Source of the DNA: Cognatazoarcus sp050303815
GTDB taxonomy: Bacteria > Pseudomonadota > Gammaproteobacteria > Burkholderiales > Rhodocyclaceae
NCBI GenBank assembly: GCA_050303815.1
Contig: JBNLCM010000115.1
Location: 13,486-77,485 of the forward strand
Direction of reading: 5' to 3'
Length of the DNA stretch: 64,000 bases
Shown: piece by piece, positions 24,989-33,720 of the stretch
Position numbering within the stretch: position 1 is the first letter of the stretch
Layout: every line of letters starts with the position of its first letter
Notes under the pieces: generated by a model
What the model saw: the letters and a program-made list of their open reading frames with translations, nothing else
Told to the model about the DNA's origin: nothing
Database searches by the model: none
Program-made: the position numbers and the translations under genes

Positions 24989-25423
24989 ATGAACGCGAAT
25001 AACAACACGGCTGGGCGCCTTCTCTCGGAAGAAGAGCTGCTGGCCGCACCCGAATCCGATTACATGAATGCCGAGCAACTGGCGTTCTTCCGCGCGCGCC
25101 TGTGTGCGGAGCGGGACACCCTGCTGAATGCAGCGCGCGAGACAACGCGGCACTTGCAGGAGTTCGAGACGACGCCGGACCCGTCCGACCGCGCCACGCT
25201 GGAAGAGGATCACACGCTCGAACTCCGGGTGCGCGACCGCGAACGCAAGATGCTCCACAAGATCGACGAGGCGATCGAGCGCATCGACAACGGCAGCTTC
25301 GGCTGGTGCGAGGAGACCGGAGAGCCGATCGGCCTGCCTCGCCTGCTGGCACGACCGACGGCCATCTTCTCGATCGAAGCCCAGGAGCGCCACGAAAGCC
25401 TCGAGCGCCGAATGGGGGGCTGA
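24989..25423 (+). CDS. DksA/TraR family RNA polymerase-binding protein, Cys-poor
   Basis: This 144-residue protein has an N-terminal region, a central coiled coil (residues 28-95) whose tip DPSDRATLEED carries the acidic pair needed by DksA, and a degenerate zinc domain. Only one of four zinc cysteines remains: GWCEETGEPIG, then ARPTAIFSIEAQERHE where two cysteines would sit. DksA enters the RNA polymerase secondary channel with ppGpp. One-Cys forms are known to act without zinc. GGGGGAGAA precedes the ATG; in-frame starts farther upstream look non-coding. Confidence 0.85.
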   Translation: MNANNNTAGRLLSEEELLAAPESDYMNAEQLAFFRARLCAERDTLLNAARETTRHLQEFETTPDPSDRATLEEDHTLELRVRDRERKMLHKIDEAIERIDNGSFGWCEETGEPIGLPRLLARPTAIFSIEAQERHESLERRMGG

Positions 25424-25470
25424 AGGGCGTCTTGGGCCCGCCGCCTGTCCGCAGGCCCGCCTTGAGGCGA

Positions 25471-27417
25471 TCAGGCCTCCGCCCCCCGTCTTTCCGGCGC
25501 GATCATCGGCAGATGCAGCGTGAAGCAGGTGCCGTTGCCGGGCTGGCTGGTGACCGCGATGCGGCCTCCGAGCACGTTCGTGACGGCGTTGTGGACGATG
25601 TGGAGCCCGAGCCCCGTACCGCCATGGCCCTGCCGGGTCGTATAGAACGGGTCGAAGATCCGCGAGATCACCGCCGGCTCGATGCCGGCGCCGTCGTCGG
25701 CGACCTCGACCTCCAGTTTCAGGCCGTGGACGCGGCGAGCCGAGATCCGGATCGTGCCGGCCCGATGCCCGTCATCGAAAGCATGGATCGTGGCATTCAT
25801 GACCAGATTGGTCAGCACCTGGCCGAGCGGGCCGGGGAAGCTGTCCATCCGCAAGCTGTCGGGCACCTGGCTGACGACCTCGACTTCGGTCCGCTTCAGG
25901 CTGGGCTGAAGCGTCAGCAGGATCTCGTCCAGCACCTCGTCGAGGGTGAATTCCCTGCGCTGGGTGCTCGTCTGGTCGACGGCGACCTGCTTGAAGCTGG
26001 CGACGAGGTCGGCAGCCCGATTGAGGTTGCGGGTGATGATTCCGACTGCGCCCTCCACGTCTTCGACATAGTGGCGCAGGTCCGTTCGGGTCAGGCCGGC
26101 CTGGGACTTGACCGAAAAGTCTTCACTGACCTCGCACAGGGTCGTGGCGGCCATCAGACCGTTGCCGATCGGCGTATTCAGTTCGTGGGCAATGCCAGCG
26201 ACGAGGCCACCCAGGGCAGCGAGCTTCTCCGACTGCACCAGGCTGGCCTGTGTATGTCGCAGCCGCTCCGCGGCGGCGCTCAGGCGCTGGTTGGCTTCGG
26301 ACAGCTCGGCCGTGCGGTCCGAGACCCGGGCTTCCAGCTTCTCGTTCAGGTCATGGAGCTCACTCTGCCGTGCCTGGAGGGCGCGCCCCGTGAAGGCCAT
26401 GCCCTCGGCCAGGGCGACGTACTCCGCGATGGCGCTTGTGGGCCAGTCGGTGGGGATCTTGCCGGCTGCCAGCAGGCTGACCCGCGCGGTAATGTCCTGG
26501 ACCGGGCGGGCCATGTGGCGTGCCCAGAGCGGCGCCAGCAACAGGGCCATCAGGAGGGCGCTGCCCAAGCCCCAGGCCACGGTTTCCAGCAGGGCGCGAA
26601 AGCCGGGATGCTTGATTCCGGCGGGTGCCCTGGCGACGAAGGTCCAGCCCAGTTCCTCCGAGTGCCGCGTGCCCACGTAGTAGTCGTGCCCCCCCATCTC
26701 CACCTTCATCGGCCCGGCGTCCGCCGGGCGCGTGGCCGCCGCCAATGGCAGGTCGTGCCAGTTGGTGGGCGTCGGCAGATCGTCTTCCCTGGCGGTGTCC
26801 GCGATCACTTCGCCGTGCCGGTCGATCACCATCGTGTCGACCTCGGCGCCGCCGGTCATGCTGCGCAGGGTCGCGAGGACCGTCTCGAGGGAGAGTTCGC
26901 CGACCAGCAGGTGATCGCCGAAGGGCAGGGCGACACCGACGCCGACCTGGCCGGTAAAGGCACTCAGGAACTTGTCGCTCCAGTGAATTTCATGCGTCGT
27001 GAGGGCTTCCCGGACGAGGGCGTTGTACGACTGGTCTGTGCCGATCAGGGCCTGGCCGAAGCGGGGGTCGGTTCCGTTGGTCCGCGCCGCCACGATGTAG
27101 CCGTCCCGGTCGAGCATGTAGAAGGCGCTGAGGTCGTTGGAGATCACCGCGGCAAGGACGGGAGACGGGTCGACAGGGGGCTCGGCGAGCGCCGCACCGG
27201 CCACGACGAGCCGAGTCTCGATGGTGCGCAGGTAGTCCTCCACCCGTTCCGCGGAGGCGCCCGCCGAGCGGGTCAATGCACTGGCGGCATCGCGCGCCAG
27301 CTGGGGCTGGCGTACCACGAGGAGGCCGGCCACCACGAGGCTGAAGGTGATCACCGTGCTGACGATCATCAGGACGGTCAGCGAGAAGCGCAGCGGCCAG
27401 GGGCGATGCAGACTCAT
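25471..27417 (-). CDS. dCache-domain sensor histidine kinase
   Basis: This 648-residue membrane kinase has helices near residues 12-35 and 285-305, enclosing a double-Cache periplasmic sensor (FYMLDRDGYIVAARTNG, later VDTMVIDRHGEVIADTA). HAMP and a coiled coil follow. The HisKA motif GLVAGIAHELNTPIGN places the phospho-His near residue 410. The ATPase boxes NLVMNATIHAF, DDGAGIEP, FDPFYTTRQG and GTGLGLHIV are intact. Its start overlaps the stop of the binding-protein gene by 4 bases, and the REC-EAL regulator leads the operon, so the three form one signalling unit. Confidence 0.9.
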   Translation of the reverse strand: MSLHRPWPLRFSLTVLMIVSTVITFSLVVAGLLVVRQPQLARDAASALTRSAGASAERVEDYLRTIETRLVVAGAALAEPPVDPSPVLAAVISNDLSAFYMLDRDGYIVAARTNGTDPRFGQALIGTDQSYNALVREALTTHEIHWSDKFLSAFTGQVGVGVALPFGDHLLVGELSLETVLATLRSMTGGAEVDTMVIDRHGEVIADTAREDDLPTPTNWHDLPLAAATRPADAGPMKVEMGGHDYYVGTRHSEELGWTFVARAPAGIKHPGFRALLETVAWGLGSALLMALLLAPLWARHMARPVQDITARVSLLAAGKIPTDWPTSAIAEYVALAEGMAFTGRALQARQSELHDLNEKLEARVSDRTAELSEANQRLSAAAERLRHTQASLVQSEKLAALGGLVAGIAHELNTPIGNGLMAATTLCEVSEDFSVKSQAGLTRTDLRHYVEDVEGAVGIITRNLNRAADLVASFKQVAVDQTSTQRREFTLDEVLDEILLTLQPSLKRTEVEVVSQVPDSLRMDSFPGPLGQVLTNLVMNATIHAFDDGHRAGTIRISARRVHGLKLEVEVADDGAGIEPAVISRIFDPFYTTRQGHGGTGLGLHIVHNAVTNVLGGRIAVTSQPGNGTCFTLHLPMIAPERRGAEA

Positions 27418-28157
27418 CCGTGAACGAACCGACCGTCCCGTGCGCGAACGAAGACCGCCGTGCGCATGGCGTCGCCCAAGCGGTCGAAGCGGACCTCCTG
27501 CTGCAGGCCCTCGAACGCAGGATCCGTCATGATGGCCCGCTTGATGGCTTCGCCCGCTTTCTGCCGGCTCAGACCGAGGCGTGCAACGGTTGCCGCGTCA
27601 TGGGCGTCGACGCTGGCATGGCCCGGCGCCCGGGGAAGACGTTCGACGTAGGCCTTGCGAAACGAAAGGTAGCGCGGCGAGCGGTTCTCAGGGTCGTCGG
27701 TCTGGAGCCGCTCGAGACCCTCGATGGCTCGGCCGCCCATTTCGATCAACTGCCCGCTCCGGGCCCATTCTGCGCCGACCTGCGGGACGCCCGGATCTGA
27801 CTTGCGCACCTGCTGGGCCAGGCGGGCAACATCGACCGCGTTGGCCACCATCAGGATGGTGTCGGGTGTCGGCGCGAGCAGTCGCTCGGCCGCGCTTGCG
27901 CCGCCGTCCGGGGTGGTCTGGTCGTTTCGCACGACGAGCTCGATCGGGCGCCCGCGGAGGCCTCCTTCGGCATTGCGCTGTTCGATCACGAGCCGCACCG
28001 CGTTGCGCGACGATTCGCCGATATCCGCAGCCCGGCCGGTCAGCGCGCCGACGAATCCGATCGGAACCGGCGCGTCCGGCGCACACGCCGAGACGGCGAC
28101 GAGCAGGGTCAGTGCGGCTAGATGGCGGGAAAGGAAGGGATCGCGCATGTCAGCCAT
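27414..28157 (-). CDS. Branched-chain-amino-acid-type binding protein with internal deletion
   Basis: This 247-residue protein starts with a lipoprotein signal (LLVAVSAC) and the type I binding-protein opening VPIGFVGALTGRAADIGESSRNAVRLVIEQRNAEGGLRGRPIEL. The C-terminal lobe segments ILMVANAVDVARLAQQVRKSD and RSPRYLSFRKAYVERL also fit. The family is normally 360-390 residues. The stretch that would carry the rest of lobe 1 and the first part of lobe 2 is missing between SAAERLLA and PTPDTILMV, in frame. It lies between the kinase (4-base overlap) and the EAL regulator (about 40-base overlap), so it was probably a periplasmic sensor input. Ligand binding is doubtful. Confidence 0.75.
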   Translation of the reverse strand: MADMRDPFLSRHLAALTLLVAVSACAPDAPVPIGFVGALTGRAADIGESSRNAVRLVIEQRNAEGGLRGRPIELVVRNDQTTPDGGASAAERLLAPTPDTILMVANAVDVARLAQQVRKSDPGVPQVGAEWARSGQLIEMGGRAIEGLERLQTDDPENRSPRYLSFRKAYVERLPRAPGHASVDAHDAATVARLGLSRQKAGEAIKRAIMTDPAFEGLQQEVRFDRLGDAMRTAVFVRARDGRFVHG

Positions 28158-30343
28158 TCGGTGAGGTCTTCGAGGGGCATGGGCCGACCGAGCAGGAAAC
28201 CCTGCACGCCGTCGCAGCCCAGCTGTTTGAGCAGCGCCAGCTGTGCTTCCGTCTCCACGCCTTCGGCCAGTACGCGCATCCCGAGGCGGTGCCCCAACGG
28301 TACGATCAGCTCGGTGACGGGTGTGCCATGGCTGCCGCCCAGGCGCTGGACGAAGCTTCGATCGATCTTCAGGCAGTCGGCCGGCAGCTTGTCGAGGTAC
28401 GAGAGCGAGGAGAAGCCCGTGCCGAAGTCGTCGATGGCAATGCGCACTCCGCGCTGCCGCAGCTGGCCGAGCAGGCTGGCGAGTTCCGTTGCGCCAAGCG
28501 AGGCGGCCGATTCGGTGATCTCGAGTTCGAGCCGGTCCGGCGCGATGCCCGTCTCGGCCAGCGCATGATCGAGTCGCGCGAGGAAATCGGGCTGGTGCAG
28601 CTGGACCACGGAGACATTGACGGCCATCTTCAGGTCGGGATAGCCCAGTTGGGCCAACTCGCGCAGGGCATCGAGCGCTTGACGAAGAATCCAGTCGCCC
28701 AGCGACAGGATCAGGGCCGACTGCTCGGCGATGGGGATGAAATCCCCGGGCGGAATCAGCTCTCCCGACGCCGTTCGCCAGCGCAGAAGGGCCTCAAGGG
28801 CAACCACCCGGCCGTCTGACAGGTCGATCTGGGGCTGGAACACCGGGAACAGTTCTCCGCGCCCGACCGCGCCCTGAAGCAGCCCGAGGATGCGGCTCCG
28901 GGTGTGCGCTTCGTCCGACATCCCCGGCGTGTACACCACGCTATGGCCGGCGCCCATGGTCTTTGCCCGCTTGAGCGCAATGTAGGCATTCTGGAAGCAC
29001 GAGCCCCCGTCCCCCTGAACATCCTGCAGCCGGACGATGCCACTCGACACCGACAGCGCGTGTTCAATGCCGCCGACTTCGAGCGGGCTCTGGAAGAGGG
29101 AGGCAAAGTGCTCCTCGGCCAGCGCGCCGCGCGAACACAGGATCCCGAACGCGCCACCGGACACCCGCGCCACGAAACAGCCGGGCAGGCTCGCACGCAG
29201 GCGGCCGGCGACCTCGATCAGGAGCTGGTCGCCGAAGCGATGGCCGAACATGTCGTTGATGCTGGAGAACTGGTCGATGTCGACGACGGCCAGCGAAGCG
29301 GACGTCGGGGTGGCGGCCGGTGCGAGCTGCTTGTCCAGCTCGCGCAGCATCGCTGTCCGGTTGGGCAAGCCGAGCATGCTATCGACATAGGCCTGGCGCT
29401 TGAGTTCATCCACCAGGTGGATATTGTCGGCGCAGCGCGCGATGTTGCTGCAGAAGACCTGCAGCAGATCGCGGTCGACATCGTGGATGGGCTGGTCCGA
29501 GTCGACAAAGGCGGCATAGGCGCGGCCATGGTGCGACTCGATGTAGAGCGTTACGCTGTGGTCCTCGACAAGGTTCCTTCGCGCCTCGAGGCAATGCAAG
29601 AGTGCGTTGGCGATCCGTGGATCGTCGATCGCGCTGACCTTGTGCCGGATCATGCGGCCATAGCGCCCGGCTGCCGCAATCACGAGTACGTCGGCCGCGG
29701 AGGCGCCGCCGCGTGCGCAGACCACCCCCTCTGCGGGCACACCGATGAGGCTGGCGATCTGGGTGATGACGCCTTCGGAGAAGGTCTCGAGTCCCTGCTG
29801 GGCGATCAGTCCGTTGCTGGCTGCCACGATCTTCTCGAGCCCTTTCCGGCTCTCGTCCATCCGGTACAGCTGGTCGTAGGCGCGGATGGCGGCGATCACG
29901 GTGGTGTAGAGCCGTGTGCGGGTCAGTTCGCTCTTGGTCTTGTAGTCGTTGATGTCGTAGCGCCGGACCGCCTCGAGCTCCGGCGCCTGGCCGGGTTGTC
30001 CCGTTCGCAGGATGATGCGCACCTTGTTCAGGCCCAGCTCGGAGCGGATCCGGTCCACCAGTTGCAGGCCGGCATCGCAAGTCTCCATCACGACATCGAG
30101 GAGGATGACGCCGATGTCGTTTGGCTTCGCGAGGATCTGGAAAGCCTCCTCGGCCGAGTAGGCATGCCGGAGTTCGAGCGGGCGGCCGAGGAGTTCGATG
30201 TCGCGCAGCGCGTATCGCGTCGCCTCGTGGACATCGATGTCATCGTCGACCACGAGAAGAATCCATGGCCGCCTGCCGGCGGGCAGGCCAGCGGCGGGAA
30301 GTTCATCGTCCAGGAAGACGAGCTGTTCGTCAGCTGCGGACAT
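28118..30343 (-). CDS. REC-DUF3369-GGDEF-EAL response regulator, c-di-GMP phosphodiesterase
   Basis: This 741-residue cytoplasmic regulator has a REC domain (VVDDDIDVHEATRYAL; phospho-acceptor Asp near 83 in ILLDVVME), a DUF3369 sensory domain (about 170-310), a GGDEF-like domain and an EAL domain. The cyclase signature is degenerate (SGGAF), so it cannot make c-di-GMP. EAL residues are kept: EALLRW, NVSVVQLHQPDF, LELEITES, IDDFGTGFSSLSYL, KIDRSFV, LAEGVET and QGFLLGRPMP. It probably degrades c-di-GMP under control of the dCache kinase in the same operon. It leads the operon. Confidence 0.9.
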   Translation of the reverse strand: MSAADEQLVFLDDELPAAGLPAGRRPWILLVVDDDIDVHEATRYALRDIELLGRPLELRHAYSAEEAFQILAKPNDIGVILLDVVMETCDAGLQLVDRIRSELGLNKVRIILRTGQPGQAPELEAVRRYDINDYKTKSELTRTRLYTTVIAAIRAYDQLYRMDESRKGLEKIVAASNGLIAQQGLETFSEGVITQIASLIGVPAEGVVCARGGASAADVLVIAAAGRYGRMIRHKVSAIDDPRIANALLHCLEARRNLVEDHSVTLYIESHHGRAYAAFVDSDQPIHDVDRDLLQVFCSNIARCADNIHLVDELKRQAYVDSMLGLPNRTAMLRELDKQLAPAATPTSASLAVVDIDQFSSINDMFGHRFGDQLLIEVAGRLRASLPGCFVARVSGGAFGILCSRGALAEEHFASLFQSPLEVGGIEHALSVSSGIVRLQDVQGDGGSCFQNAYIALKRAKTMGAGHSVVYTPGMSDEAHTRSRILGLLQGAVGRGELFPVFQPQIDLSDGRVVALEALLRWRTASGELIPPGDFIPIAEQSALILSLGDWILRQALDALRELAQLGYPDLKMAVNVSVVQLHQPDFLARLDHALAETGIAPDRLELEITESAASLGATELASLLGQLRQRGVRIAIDDFGTGFSSLSYLDKLPADCLKIDRSFVQRLGGSHGTPVTELIVPLGHRLGMRVLAEGVETEAQLALLKQLGCDGVQGFLLGRPMPLEDLTEWLTCAIPSFPAI

Positions 30344-30633
30344 GCGGGGCGCTCCGATCCGTAACGCATCGGTGAACGTCCGCTCCTGCTATTTCTTTAG
30401 TAATAGAGCGCCTGGCCAGGACGGCCGCGCATGGCATGAATCACGCCGGAGGGAAAGAAGGTGAACGCGCCCCTCTGCCGGGGGCGTCGCTCGTCTCAGG
30501 AAAGTGTCTCCTCCACCCCGAAATGCATCGGAGTCAAGGGACTATAAGGGGAGGCTGAAATTGACGCAAGTCCTTTCCGTATAAGGGAAATTCAGCTTTC
30601 ATGCCGTTCGGGTGTGGCTCGGGCCGGCGCGAT

Positions 30634-31698
30634 TCAGCGGACGGCCTGGGCGAGCTCTCCCGCGCGGTAGCGCACGGCCATCTGCTCCAGCGAGACCGGT
30701 TTGATCCGGCTGGCCTGGCCGGCGCAGCCGAAGGCTTCGTAGCGCGCGACGCAGACCTGCCTGGCGGCCGCGCGCGCCGGCTTGTTGAACTCGCGCGGAT
30801 CGAACTTGGATGGATTCTCGAACAGGAACTGGCGCACCGCGCCGGTCATCGCGAGGCGGATGTCGGTATCGATGTTGATCTTTCTAACGCCGTAGCGAAT
30901 GGCCGTCCGGATCTCCTCCACCGGCACACCGTAGGTCTCCTTCATGTCGCCGCCGAACTGGCGAATGATCTCGAGGAGTTCCTGGGGGACCGACGAGGAG
31001 CCGTGCATGACCAGGTGGGTGTTCGGCAGGCGCTCGTGGATGGCCTTGACGCGCTCGATGGCCAGGATGTCGCCGGTCGGCTTGCGTGTGAACTTGTAGG
31101 CGCCGTGGCTCGTGCCGATGGCGATGGCGAGGGCGTCGCAGTCGGTCTTGCGGACGAAATCGGCGGCCTGATCGGGGTCGGTCAGCAGCATCGAGTGGTC
31201 GAGCGTGCCTTCGGCCCCGATGCCGTCCTCCTCGCCGGCCTGGCCGGTCTCGAGGGAGCCGAGGCAGCCCAGTTCGGCCTCGACCGTCACGCCGATGGCG
31301 TGGGACATCTCGACCACCTTGCGACTGACCTCGACGTTGTACTCGTAGGACGAGGGTGTCTTGCCGTCCTCCATCAGAGAACCGTCCATCATCACCGACG
31401 TAAAGCCGGAGCGGATCGCGCCCATGCAGATCGCGGGCGACTGGCCGTGGTCCTGGTGCATCACCACCGGGATCTGCGGATAGGCCTCGACCGCAGCGTC
31501 GATCAGATGGCGAAGGAAGGCCTCGCCGGCATATTTCCGGGCACCGGCGGAGGCCTGCATGATCACCGGACTGTCGGTTTCAGCGGCGGCTTCCATGATC
31601 GCCTGCACCTGCTCGAGGTTGTTCACGTTGAAGGCGGGCAGGCCATAGCCGTTCTCGGCGGCGTGGTCGAGCAGTTGGCGCATGGAAACGAGAGGCAT
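30634..31698 (-). CDS. fba: Class II fructose-bisphosphate aldolase
   Basis: This 354-residue zinc-dependent aldolase interconverts fructose 1,6-bisphosphate with dihydroxyacetone phosphate and glyceraldehyde 3-phosphate, and also forms sedoheptulose bisphosphate in the Calvin cycle. Visible are LPAFNVNNLEQVQAIMEAA, the zinc ligands in HQDHGQSP, MDGSLMEDGKT, EAELGCLGSLE and GTSHGAYKF, and the phosphate-binding HGSSSVPQE and KINIDTDIR. The start MPLVSM has GGAGA upstream. The length and long insert match the Calvin subtype. Pyruvate kinase lies upstream in the same direction, 141 bases away. Confidence 0.95.
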   Translation of the reverse strand: MPLVSMRQLLDHAAENGYGLPAFNVNNLEQVQAIMEAAAETDSPVIMQASAGARKYAGEAFLRHLIDAAVEAYPQIPVVMHQDHGQSPAICMGAIRSGFTSVMMDGSLMEDGKTPSSYEYNVEVSRKVVEMSHAIGVTVEAELGCLGSLETGQAGEEDGIGAEGTLDHSMLLTDPDQAADFVRKTDCDALAIAIGTSHGAYKFTRKPTGDILAIERVKAIHERLPNTHLVMHGSSSVPQELLEIIRQFGGDMKETYGVPVEEIRTAIRYGVRKINIDTDIRLAMTGAVRQFLFENPSKFDPREFNKPARAAARQVCVARYEAFGCAGQASRIKPVSLEQMAVRYRAGELAQAVR

Positions 31699-31839
31699 GG
31701 ACGAATCTCCGGGCTGGGCCGGCAAGGCCGCCGGCTTGTCATTGACGTCAAAGATGGGATTTTAGCGCGTCGGAATGCCTGAGGCCCACGCCCTGCGTGC
31801 AACCGGATGCGACAGGTGTCGCGCTCGATACGCGCTGCG

Positions 31840-33288
31840 TCAGTAGGCGCTGGTGTTTGGCGCGGGATGGTCGCCGACGCGGACGATCTTGAGCGTGTTG
31901 GTGCCACCCGAGGCGCCGATGGGCTCGCCGATGGTGAGGACGATCAGATCGCCGTGTTCGACGACGCCCTGGTCGAGGAGGATCTGTTCGGCCTCCCAGA
32001 GCAGCACATCGCGGTCATGGTGGGTCTGCGACATCAGCAGCGGATAGACCTCGCGATAGAGGGTCATCTGGTTGCGGGCCATCTTCTCGGGGGTCAGGGC
32101 ATAGATGGGCACGCCGCTGATGGGACGGCTCATCCACAGGGCCGTCGAGCCGGTCTGGGTCAGCGACGCGATGGCCTTGACCTTGAGGTGGTAAGCGGTC
32201 CAGATCGCCGCCATCGCGATCGACTGGTCGATCCGCGTGAAGACGCGATTCAGCACCTCGCTGTCGAGCTCCATGTCGGCCGACTTCTCAGCCTCGAGAC
32301 AGACCCGGGACATGGCCTCGACGACCTCGACCGGATACTCGCCGGCGGCCGTCTCGGCGGAGAGCATCACCGCGTCGGTACCATCGAGCACAGCGTTCGC
32401 GACGTCCGACACTTCGGCGCGCGTCGGTACGGGGCTGTGGATCATCGATTCCATCATCTGCGTCGCCGTGATCGTGAGCTTGTTGCGCTCGCGGGCCGCG
32501 CGCAGCATCTTCTTCTGCAGGGCGGGCACGGCGGCATCACCGACCTCCACGGCCAGGTCCCCGCGGGCGACCATGATCCCGTCCGAGGCGTCGAGGATCT
32601 CGTCGAGGTTCGCGACCGCCTCGGTTCGCTCGATCTTGGCGATCAGCAGCGCGCTCGAGCCGGCCGCCCGCAGCAGCTGGCGCGCCATGTACATGTCGGC
32701 CGCACTCTTCGGGAAGGACACGGCCACGAAGTCCACCCCGATGCGCGCGGCGGTCTTGATGTCGTCCATGTCCTTGGCGGTCAGGGCCGGCGCGGTCAGC
32801 CCGCCGCCCTGGCGGTTGATGCCCTTGTTGTTGGAGAGTTCGCCACCGACGATCACGCGGGTGCGGATCTCGGCGCCAAGCACGCGCTCGACGCGGAGCT
32901 TCAGCCGGCCGTCGTCGAGCAGCAGGATGTCGCCGGGTTTCACGTCGCGAGGCAGGTCGCGGTAGTCGAGACCCACACGCTGGCGGTTCCCGGACGTACA
33001 GTTGGCGTCGAGGATGAACTCGTCGTCCTTTGCCAGCATGACCCGCTGCTCTTCGAACTTGCCGATCCGGATCTTGGGCCCCTGCAGGTCGGCCAGGATG
33101 CCCACCGGCCGCCCGACCCTGGCGGAAGCATCCCGGATGCCTTCGGCGCGCCCGACGTGATCGTCGGCGGTGCCGTGGGAGAAGTTCATGCGGACCACGT
33201 CGATGCCGGCGTGGACCAGCCTCTCGAGGATGTCCGCAGAGGAGGAGGCGGGGCCGAGCGTGGCGACGATCTTGGTGTGGCGGGGCAT
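31840..33288 (-). CDS. pyk: Pyruvate kinase
   Basis: This 482-residue enzyme makes pyruvate and ATP from phosphoenolpyruvate and ADP. It begins PRHTKIVATLGPASSS and has MNFSHGT, the ADP-site LADLQGPKIRIG, the active-site signature LLIAKIERTEAVANLDEI and GIMVARGDLAVE, then TATQMMESMI. The B domain and the C-terminal allosteric domain are complete. The frame extends upstream with a non-conserved Arg-rich stretch, so MPRHTK at 33288 is the start. It lies between pgk and fba in the carbon block, as in many betaproteobacteria. Confidence 0.95.
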   Translation of the reverse strand: MPRHTKIVATLGPASSSADILERLVHAGIDVVRMNFSHGTADDHVGRAEGIRDASARVGRPVGILADLQGPKIRIGKFEEQRVMLAKDDEFILDANCTSGNRQRVGLDYRDLPRDVKPGDILLLDDGRLKLRVERVLGAEIRTRVIVGGELSNNKGINRQGGGLTAPALTAKDMDDIKTAARIGVDFVAVSFPKSAADMYMARQLLRAAGSSALLIAKIERTEAVANLDEILDASDGIMVARGDLAVEVGDAAVPALQKKMLRAARERNKLTITATQMMESMIHSPVPTRAEVSDVANAVLDGTDAVMLSAETAAGEYPVEVVEAMSRVCLEAEKSADMELDSEVLNRVFTRIDQSIAMAAIWTAYHLKVKAIASLTQTGSTALWMSRPISGVPIYALTPEKMARNQMTLYREVYPLLMSQTHHDRDVLLWEAEQILLDQGVVEHGDLIVLTIGEPIGASGGTNTLKIVRVGDHPAPNTSAY

Positions 33289-33720
33289 GAAGGTGTCCTG
33301 ATCCGGGTTTCGGGCAGGCCGTATTCTAGCTGTCGTTCGGTGACGGCAGGGTGTCCTTGTGTCCGGGTGGCGATTGCACAAGACGCTAGGTACATCAAGG
33401 TTTTGGCTGGAAAGTTGCTACCAAAAGTAATAGAAGGGCAGCCTGGGGCCGCCCCATGACCTGACAGAGAGATCCATGCCTCCAGTTGGCATAGCGCCTG
33501 AATCGATGGACGTCTTCGCGCGAATCGCGACGGCGCGCGGCTTTTCGGGCGGGCTCGATGCACGGCGGATGCGTCTGTTCATCCCGGTTGCGCGGGACGC
33601 GGCCGAATGCCTCCGGGCGGTGGCCGGACCGTTCCCGGCGAGATTTTTCCCGGAGTCGGGAATGGCCGATTGGCCGGTTCCTGCATTCTGGACTTCGGGA
33701 ACCGTCCGGCGAGGTCTGCG
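33289..33720. other. 432-base divergent intergenic region
   Basis: No gene is supported between pyk (minus) and the GGDEF-EAL gene (plus). An AT-richer stretch lies at about 33370-33440 and contains the inverted repeat described at 33401-33426. The rest is GC-rich and shows no consensus promoter that I could place. Confidence 0.4.
33401..33426. repeat. Inverted repeat TTTTGG-N14-CCAAAA
   Basis: Perfect 6-base arms (33401-33406 and 33421-33426) lie 14 bases apart in the AT-richer part of the divergent pyk/GGDEF-EAL gap. The layout would suit a LysR-type or other dimeric regulator, or a weak hairpin. It is a candidate operator only. Confidence 0.3.

Noticed and set aside
30467..30486. GC hairpin with arms CGCCCC and GGGGCG in the gap before the EAL regulator
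   Set aside because: The arms are short and no T-run follows on either strand; the 290-base gap holds no other element that I can defend.
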